10,991 nucleotides of DNA from JBCCWF01 sp038520475 (GTDB taxonomy: Bacteria; Cyanobacteriota; Cyanobacteriia; CAKZMO01), in NCBI GenBank assembly GCA_038520475.1, contig JBCBLF010000155.1, forward strand, positions 1 to 10,991, written 5' to 3'. Shown piece by piece: positions 6,024 to 10,991 of this stretch. The notes below the pieces were generated by a model. The model had not been told where the DNA came from. It was given only the letters and a program-made list of their open reading frames with translations, and ran no database searches. A program made the position numbers and the translations under genes. Within the stretch, counting starts at the first letter, position 1; every line of letters begins with the position of its first letter.

Positions 6024-6839
6024 TTAAGGTCGTGGATGCTTAGCCACAATTTGATCAAAATATCGATTTAATATGGGAGCCATAACGCTGTGAAGGCGCG
6101 TTAGGATTCCGATTTCTAGTCCAGGGGAAATCTCAAATCGTCCTTTTTCTATTCCAGTGAGAATCACGCGGGCAACGTCATCGGCTTTCCATTGATTTGC
6201 TGTGGCTGTCATCTCCTTAGTGGCAGGAGGTTTTGTCTTATTTTCTTCGATGAGCTGGGGGGTATCGGTGTCGGGGGGGTAGGCGATGGATACTTGAATG
6301 CCGATGGGTTTGAGTTCGGCTCGAAGGGACTCAGCTAGACCCCTAACCGCAAACTTGCTGGGGCAGTAGGCACTGTAACCATATAAACCAATTAGTCCTG
6401 CGCCGGAGGAAATGAGGCCAATCTGACCGCTTCGGGCCTGTTCCATGCTAGGCAGTGCTGCGCGAATGCAGTAGAGGGTACCAAAGTAGTTGACTGCCAT
6501 CGTCTGTTCGAAGATTTCCAGGGGGATGTCCTGAAAATAGTTTGGGTAGGCGATGCCAGCTGAGGTAATGAGAAGATGGGGTGGCCCAGACGCTTCGATG
6601 GCAGCTTGAATCGCTTGTTCAGCTTGGGAGCGATCGCCCACATCTGCTGACAACGCGAGTATTTTCTGATCAGATCGCTGTCGAACTTGCTCAATCTCTG
6701 TTTGAGCCTGGTGTAGTTTGTCGGGAGAGCGGGCAATGATGGACACATGAGCCCCCTGCTGTGCCAACTGGAGTGCGATCGCCCGACCGATGCCACTTGA
6801 GCCACCCGTTATGATTGCATGTTGATTTGCTCGATTCAT
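6024..6839 (-). CDS. Short-chain dehydrogenase, 3-ketodihydrosphingosine reductase-like
   Basis: A 271-residue classical SDR. NAD(P)H binding: TGGSSGIG at 11-18, Arg37 after the second strand (IIARS, favouring NADPH), and ADVGD at 65-69. Catalytic residues: Asn117, Ser144 or Ser145 in LISSGAG, Tyr158 and Lys162 in YCPSK. The usual NNAG is TSAG at 92-95. The segment YPPDTDTPQLIEENKTKP at 187-204 is the hallmark of 3-ketodihydrosphingosine reductase (KDSR) relatives, which reduce a 3-keto long-chain substrate. The window shows no serine palmitoyltransferase, so a sphingoid substrate is not established. Reduction of a beta-keto product of the adjacent PKS is an inference. ATG 6839 is preferred over TTG 6860. 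The gene is 27 bp after the SRPBCC stop and is the last in the minus-strand operon. Confidence 0.88.
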   Translation of the reverse strand: MNRANQHAIITGGSSGIGRAIALQLAQQGAHVSIIARSPDKLHQAQTEIEQVRQRSDQKILALSADVGDRSQAEQAIQAAIEASGPPHLLITSAGIAYPNYFQDIPLEIFEQTMAVNYFGTLYCIRAALPSMEQARSGQIGLISSGAGLIGLYGYSAYCPSKFAVRGLAESLRAELKPIGIQVSIAYPPDTDTPQLIEENKTKPPATKEMTATANQWKADDVARVILTGIEKGRFEISPGLEIGILTRLHSVMAPILNRYFDQIVAKHPRP

Positions 6840-6866
6840 CCGTTTGTCCAGAACACACAATCGATG

Positions 6867-7568
6867 TTATCGTCTTGCGCGCTGTTCAGTTTCGGTTTTG
6901 ATGGCTCCCATGGTGTCTTGGAGAACCTGGCGATAGACGCCGAGAACGAAGTTTCGAGTGGCAGCGCCCCCTTCCGGATCAACAAAGACTTGATGGGTGA
7001 CAAGTACCTGGTTAGGCTGTGACGCTGATACCGGCTCAATTCGCCACAATCCTTGGAGTGCATCAGCATCTCCTTCAACTAAGCTGAAATCAATCTGTCG
7101 AGGGTAGTTTTCCGTTGCTGCAATAACAATTCGACTACGGCTGGTCAGCGGAAAGATCCGCACGGCGTTTAGTTGCTCAAAGACCCGCCGATTGCCTGCC
7201 GATTCCAAGAGCCGACTGTTTTCTACATGGGGAAAGAATCGCTCGAAATTATTGTAGTCCGTCAATACATCCCATGTGGTCGATGCCGGAGCATTGACTA
7301 CCACGCGTCCAACAAATCGGCCTTCACTACCTGATACGGTGGCTTGACCTTGAGACAGGGTTGCCCGCTCTTGAGCCGACAAAGACGCCAACGCATTCTT
7401 CTGATGTTGAGTCACCTGAGGCTGTGCAGCCGCTGACTGGGGTGTCGGAGACACAAATGAGGAAACGGCTATGGATAGGGCGATCGCCCCCAAACAGCTT
7501 AGGCCTGGGAGAACTAGGATTGGCCGACCATTGCAGCGGCGATAAGAATTTCGATGGGGAGCAACCAT
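6867..7568 (-). CDS. SRPBCC (START-like, polyketide cyclase/dehydrase) protein with signal sequence
   Basis: From ATG 7568, 233 residues; this start has GAGG five bases upstream, whereas the in-frame ATG 7610 has none. An arginine-containing N-terminus is followed by a hydrophobic segment (about 16-40, LSCLGAIALSIAVSSFV) and a likely cleavage region SAAAQ near 45-49, so the protein is probably exported or membrane-anchored. The SRPBCC domain covers about 85-225, with GRVVVNAPASTTWDVLTDYNNFERFFPHVENSRLLE at its start and a long C-terminal helix (FVLGVYRQVLQDTMGAIKTE). The fold forms a hydrophobic ligand pocket; relatives include aromatic polyketide cyclases and lipid or quinone carriers. The exact ligand cannot be told. 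It sits between a PKS gene and an SDR gene, and a role in lipid or polyketide handling is inferred. A HIP1 site at 7480-7487 lies within the signal region. Confidence 0.85.
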   Translation of the reverse strand: MVAPHRNSYRRCNGRPILVLPGLSCLGAIALSIAVSSFVSPTPQSAAAQPQVTQHQKNALASLSAQERATLSQGQATVSGSEGRFVGRVVVNAPASTTWDVLTDYNNFERFFPHVENSRLLESAGNRRVFEQLNAVRIFPLTSRSRIVIAATENYPRQIDFSLVEGDADALQGLWRIEPVSASQPNQVLVTHQVFVDPEGGAATRNFVLGVYRQVLQDTMGAIKTETEQRARR

Positions 7569-7689
7569 AAATACCTCAAACAATTGGCGATTCTTCTTAG
7601 GAACTGGCATCTGAAGTTATATTAAGCCGAGATGGATCAATCTACATTCTTGTTCCATCGGTTTCATGATGGTTTTAAGCAATTCCATC

Positions 7690-9612
7690 TCAGTCGATTC
7701 CATAGTATTGGCGTTGAAAAGGATAGGTTGGCAACACAACTCTGCTGAGCTTGCCCGTTTTCGAATCATTCGTCTCACAATTTGCCTGATACATCGTTTG
7801 CCAGTCAATCGCTTCGCCTTGGACATAACGACGGGCAACCTGTTCCATGGTGGATGCGTTGGTGTCGAGATCAGGAGATGGCCCGTCACTTCTCCAACAG
7901 GTCTTGTGGCTCCGTCCAGCTAGTACATCGACTAGGATTTGGCGCAATTGCTGGGTGGATGTCGCCAAAATGGCGAGTCGATGGGAGAAGTGCGATCGCC
8001 CCACGCTGGCGGTGTAACAGATGTCTCTCAGATTAAGGGTGGCATGGGTAGAGAGATGTCGGGCATAGCGGGCGACTAACTGATTTAAGGCCGTGGAGGT
8101 GCGCGCTGAAAGGGGAAGGAGATAGATCGCAGATGCAGGTTGCTCTGATGACAAGGATGTAGCGTCGTTTTTGGAGCGCTGGGTGTCGGAGTCAAGCCCA
8201 TGATCCACGGTGGAACTAGACGATGAGGGCGATTCGCGAAGAATGATGTGAGCATTTGTGCCGTTGAAGCCGAAGGCGCTCACTCCAGCAGTGCGTGGAG
8301 TCTCGTGGGTAGGCCAGGAGAGGGCGTCCGTTGGCGCGACAACCGGCAGATTCGCCCAATCAATATGAGGATTAGGGGTGTTTAAGTGCAAATTTGCTGG
8401 AATGTGGTCGGTTTGCAGGGCCAAAACAGTTTTGATGAGTCCGGCCATACCTGCAGCCGCTTCGAGATGTCCGATGTTTGTTTTGACTGCACCCAAAATT
8501 AGAGGGGAATTTGAGTCGGCTGGGCGATCGCCAAAGACAGCTCCCAAGGCTCCAACTTCGATGGGATCACCCAGCGCCGTTCCCGTCCCGTGCGTTTCCA
8601 CATAGGTTACTTCGGAGGGCTTGATGCGGCTTGCCTTCAGAGCTTGACGAATTACGGCCTGTTGAGCAATTCCATTAGGCACAGTGAGGCCACTGGTGCG
8701 TCCGTTGTGACTCACAGCTGATCCAAGAATGACCGCATGGATGCGATCGCCTGCGGATTCTGCATCTCGGAGTCGTTTCAGCACGACCATGCCGCCCCCT
8801 TCTGCCCGACCAAAGCCATTGGCACTGGCGTCGAAGGTTCGACATCGCCCATCAGCGGAGAGCATGCGTGATTTAGAGAAGATAATGCTGGCCTCGGGCG
8901 TCAGGATGCGGTTGACGGCTCCGACTAGGGCCATGTCGCATTCCCGCTGGCGAAGGCTCTGACAGGCCAGGTGCACAACGGCCAGGGCCGATGCACATGC
9001 CGCATCGATTGCTAAACTCGGCCCTGTGATTCCCAATAGAAACGAGAGCCGTCCGGCTGCAACGCTGTGGGTGTTGCCTGTGGTTGGGTAAGCATCAAGA
9101 GCATCGGAGTGCTGGGCAAGCACTCGCTGCCAATAGTCAATACTGCTGAGGCCAATGAACGTGCCTACGGGTTGTCCAGTGAGGCTATCGGGCGAAATGC
9201 CAGCATGTTCGAGCGCTTCCCACCCCAACTCAAGCATGAGGCGCTGTTGAGGATCGAGGGTCATCGCTTCTCGGGGAGAGAGTCGAAAAAATGGAGCATC
9301 AAAATCATACAGGTGAGGTACAAACCCTCCGCAGCGCGACACCATTGTTCCAGGATGGTCTGGATCGGGATGATGGTAGCGTTGAATGGACCAGCGATCG
9401 CCTGGAACCTCGGTGATAGCGTCTGTTTTCTGCTGCAAGAGTGACCAAAATGCCTCGGGTGTTTCAGCACCGCCCGGAAAGCGGCATCCTATGCCAATAA
9501 GTGCGATGGGTTCATGTTGAGCCTGTTCAATCGCATCGAGTTTTGCTTGGAGATCGGTGAGGGCCAATAGGGCTCGTTTCGTGGGAGACAGATTGGGGTC
9601 AGACTGGGTCAT
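7690..9612 (-). CDS. Type I PKS protein: docking domain plus ketosynthase, acyltransferase missing
   Basis: A 640-residue protein. Residues 1-33 form a docking helix pair (KRALLALTDLQAKLDAIEQAQ). The ketosynthase covers about 34-458, with the complete triad Cys206 in DAACASAL, His341 in THGTGT and His382 in NIGHLEAAAG. After a Ser-rich linker (461-495) come the usual post-KS linker (LLPLSARTSTALNQL, then CYTASVGRSHFSHRLAIL), running to about 565. The sequence then jumps in frame to the segment that normally ends an AT (MEQVARRYVQGEAIDW, VVLPTYPFQRQYYGID). The roughly 300-residue AT core, with its GHSxG serine, is absent. There is no ACP, KR or thioesterase, and the gene stops at the post-AT motif. 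The start overlaps the upstream PKS stop by ATGA, so translation is coupled. The protein either borrows an AT and an ACP in trans, acts as a non-elongating or releasing KS, or is a deletion derivative of a KS-AT protein. Confidence 0.93.
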   Translation of the reverse strand: MTQSDPNLSPTKRALLALTDLQAKLDAIEQAQHEPIALIGIGCRFPGGAETPEAFWSLLQQKTDAITEVPGDRWSIQRYHHPDPDHPGTMVSRCGGFVPHLYDFDAPFFRLSPREAMTLDPQQRLMLELGWEALEHAGISPDSLTGQPVGTFIGLSSIDYWQRVLAQHSDALDAYPTTGNTHSVAAGRLSFLLGITGPSLAIDAACASALAVVHLACQSLRQRECDMALVGAVNRILTPEASIIFSKSRMLSADGRCRTFDASANGFGRAEGGGMVVLKRLRDAESAGDRIHAVILGSAVSHNGRTSGLTVPNGIAQQAVIRQALKASRIKPSEVTYVETHGTGTALGDPIEVGALGAVFGDRPADSNSPLILGAVKTNIGHLEAAAGMAGLIKTVLALQTDHIPANLHLNTPNPHIDWANLPVVAPTDALSWPTHETPRTAGVSAFGFNGTNAHIILRESPSSSSSTVDHGLDSDTQRSKNDATSLSSEQPASAIYLLPLSARTSTALNQLVARYARHLSTHATLNLRDICYTASVGRSHFSHRLAILATSTQQLRQILVDVLAGRSHKTCWRSDGPSPDLDTNASTMEQVARRYVQGEAIDWQTMYQANCETNDSKTGKLSRVVLPTYPFQRQYYGID

Positions 9613-10991
9613 AAATCAGCTCGATTGTCTTCAAGGCGCTTCAATTCTTCGAGTAATTGGGCTTCTGCTTCTGCTTCGTCTAGGTTGGCGATCGCCTCGG
9701 CAGAGCGCGTGTTTCTATCCTGATCTGGAGGCGTGGAAGGAGAGGGAATGGCAGATTTGGGAGCGGTCTCTGGCATCACCACAGTCAGCAGATAATCGGT
9801 TAATGCAGATAGAGTTGGATAGTCATAGATTAGGGTTGCGGAGAAAGGCCGCTCCAATGTGGTTTGTAGACGATTGCGCAGTTCAATCGCAGTGAGAGAG
9901 TCCAGTCCTAAGTCGGTAAAGCCGCTTTGGGGATCAGTCAGGACTGCGACATCAAGGCCCAACACGATTGCCACATGCTGCCGCACATGGTCAAGCAGGA
10001 GCGTTCGGATAGAGGCTCGTTGATCGTCGAGGTCGCTAGATAATTGAGTACTATCGACAATCGTCTGTATGCGGTCCAAAATTTGCGCGGGTTGAGAACC
10101 GAATCGGGATGATGCAGTTCCGTTTGGTTGATGACGACCTGGATAATCGGTTCTCGTGCTGCTCCCAGATACTGAATCCGCAAGTGGCTGAAGTGCAGAG
10201 AAAAACGGATCGACAGCATTCATCCACCCATCACCCGGTAACACCCCGATTTGTGCAGCTGAGGTGGTCATCAGCATGGCCAAACTATCTAGCCCAGTGT
10301 CTGGAGGGATGAATTGCTGACCCGCGCGGGATAATCGCTGAGTCGCGCGGGTCTGTGTTGACATGCCAGATTCTGCCCAGGCTCCCCAATTGATGCTCAG
10401 GGCGGGTAATCCCTGTCGATGACGGTAGTGGGCGATTGCATCAAGAAATGCATTGGCGGCCGCATAGTTCGATTGCCCGGCAGAACCCAGCAGAGATGCG
10501 GCTGACGAAAAGAGCACCATGTGGTCAAGCGCAAGGTCGCGAGACAACTGGTGTAAATGCCAGGTGCCCTGCACTTTAGCGGCCATGACGGTCTCAAATT
10601 TCGACCAGGTTTGTTGCTGAAGAATACCATCGTCAATGCACCCTGCCAGATGAAAGATGCCTTTGAGCGGCGGCAGGGGTGATGATTGGGGAGACAAAAA
10701 TGGAGATAGCACTGTTTGTAGGTTCTGAAACTGGGCAAGATCGGCTTGGAGGACCTGAATGGTTGCTCCCGTTTCGGTTAGCTCATGGATGACCTGTTGA
10801 GCGGTTTCAGATTGGGGTGAATTCGATGGAATTCTATCAGACTGAGTCATTTCAGTGGGCGATCGCCGTCCCAATAAGATAAGATACTGAGCGTCCTGGT
10901 CGACCAGCCATCGCGCGAGGCGAAGACCGAGGGCTCCCAATCCTCCGGTGATGAGATAGGTTGCGTCAGGTCGAATAAGGGGAGCAGCCTG
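9609..10991 (-). CDS. Type I PKS protein, C-terminal KR-ACP-docking part; N-terminus outside window
   Basis: The frame is open to the window end, so the upstream domains (expected KS, AT and perhaps others) are not visible. The visible 460 residues begin inside a ketoreductase: TYLITGGLGALGL at 11-23, with the split Rossmann sequence ending in HLAGCIDDGIL. The IDD near 119-121 corresponds to the LDD of B-type KRs, predicting a D-configured hydroxyl. Active-site residues are Ser163 in LFSSAASLLG, Tyr176 in GQSNYAAAN and Asn180. A carrier protein follows at about 325-400 with LGLDSLTAIELRNRL, the phosphopantetheine serine being Ser365. After a Pro-rich linker, the acidic helix EAIANLDEAEAEAQLLEELKRLE is a C-terminal docking domain. 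No DH or ER lies between KR and ACP. The next protein starts at the overlapping ATGA, and its N-terminal coiled coil is the likely docking partner. Confidence 0.95.
   Translation of the reverse strand, partial: QAAPLIRPDATYLITGGLGALGLRLARWLVDQDAQYLILLGRRSPTEMTQSDRIPSNSPQSETAQQVIHELTETGATIQVLQADLAQFQNLQTVLSPFLSPQSSPLPPLKGIFHLAGCIDDGILQQQTWSKFETVMAAKVQGTWHLHQLSRDLALDHMVLFSSAASLLGSAGQSNYAAANAFLDAIAHYRHRQGLPALSINWGAWAESGMSTQTRATQRLSRAGQQFIPPDTGLDSLAMLMTTSAAQIGVLPGDGWMNAVDPFFSALQPLADSVSGSSTRTDYPGRHQPNGTASSRFGSQPAQILDRIQTIVDSTQLSSDLDDQRASIRTLLLDHVRQHVAIVLGLDVAVLTDPQSGFTDLGLDSLTAIELRNRLQTTLERPFSATLIYDYPTLSALTDYLLTVVMPETAPKSAIPSPSTPPDQDRNTRSAEAIANLDEAEAEAQLLEELKRLEDNRADL

Larger units (their letters stand above)
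1520..10866. repeat. HIP1 octamers (GCGATCGC), 14 sites
   Basis: Copies start at 1520, 2146, 3009, 3079, 5220, 6630, 6775, 7480, 7992, 8524, 8743, 9394, 9688 and 10859. Most are within genes, including the PKS genes. The octamer is strongly over-represented in many cyanobacterial genomes, and its presence across both halves argues that neither half is a recent acquisition from a non-cyanobacterial source. The first 1.5 kb lacks it. Confidence 0.9.

Noticed and set aside
7617..7889. 90-codon minus-strand ORF overlapping the PKS 3' end
   Set aside because: Most of it lies in another frame of the PKS gene. The last 28 codons after the PKS stop (from ATG 7700) have no visible ribosome binding site or family resemblance.
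7845..7920. Frameshift as the cause of the missing AT
   Set aside because: Both flanking linkers are in the same open frame, and there is not enough DNA in any frame to encode an AT, so this is an in-frame absence.
9067..9444. 125-codon plus-strand ORF inside the ketosynthase gene
   Set aside because: It is antisense to a well-conserved KS domain; its composition is explained by the complementary coding strand.

Overview
The window looks like cyanobacterial chromosome of moderate GC content. The main sign is at least 14 copies of the octamer GCGATCGC (HIP1), about one per 0.8 kb, inside and outside genes. Gene content fits as well: 2TM-domain protein, CENP-V/GFA protein, TetR regulator, SRPBCC protein and a modular type I polyketide synthase (PKS) with cyanobacterial-style docking ends. 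I cannot name the genus. No rRNA, tRNA, CRISPR array, transposase or intact insertion sequence is visible.

Left part (1-5800), mostly plus strand. A ZIP-like membrane protein, cut by the window edge, is followed 11 bp later by a flavodoxin-fold NAD(P)H-dependent FMN reductase; the two look co-transcribed. A TetR/AcrR regulator on the minus strand faces the reductase tail to tail. It is divergent from a small 2TM-domain protein whose last transmembrane segment appears broken by a one-base deletion. The region between these two start codons holds two palindromes that are operator candidates. Next come a large two-tier hairpin, a CENP-V/GFA zinc protein, an alpha/beta hydrolase, a structured intergenic stretch, a putative lipoprotein, a doubtful 55-codon ORF and a three-helix membrane protein with a clear intrinsic terminator.

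Middle (5727-6023). About 300 bp without a convincing gene. It holds the terminator, an 18-bp perfect palindrome, a second GC-rich hairpin, and a copy of a 34-bp sequence also found about 2.9 kb away in front of the hydrolase gene.

Right part (6024-10991), all minus strand, is a biosynthetic operon read right to left. A PKS polypeptide, of which only the KR-ACP-docking end lies in the window, overlaps by ATGA with a second PKS polypeptide. A secreted or anchored SRPBCC protein and an SDR resembling 3-ketodihydrosphingosine reductase follow. The second PKS protein is unusual. It has an intact ketosynthase and the linkers that normally flank an acyltransferase (AT), but the AT itself is absent in frame and there is no ACP, KR or thioesterase. 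The acyl-ACP of the first protein probably docks onto this ketosynthase. How the extender unit is supplied and how the product is released cannot be seen here. The downstream SRPBCC and SDR genes are plausible tailoring steps, but this is inferred from position and family only.
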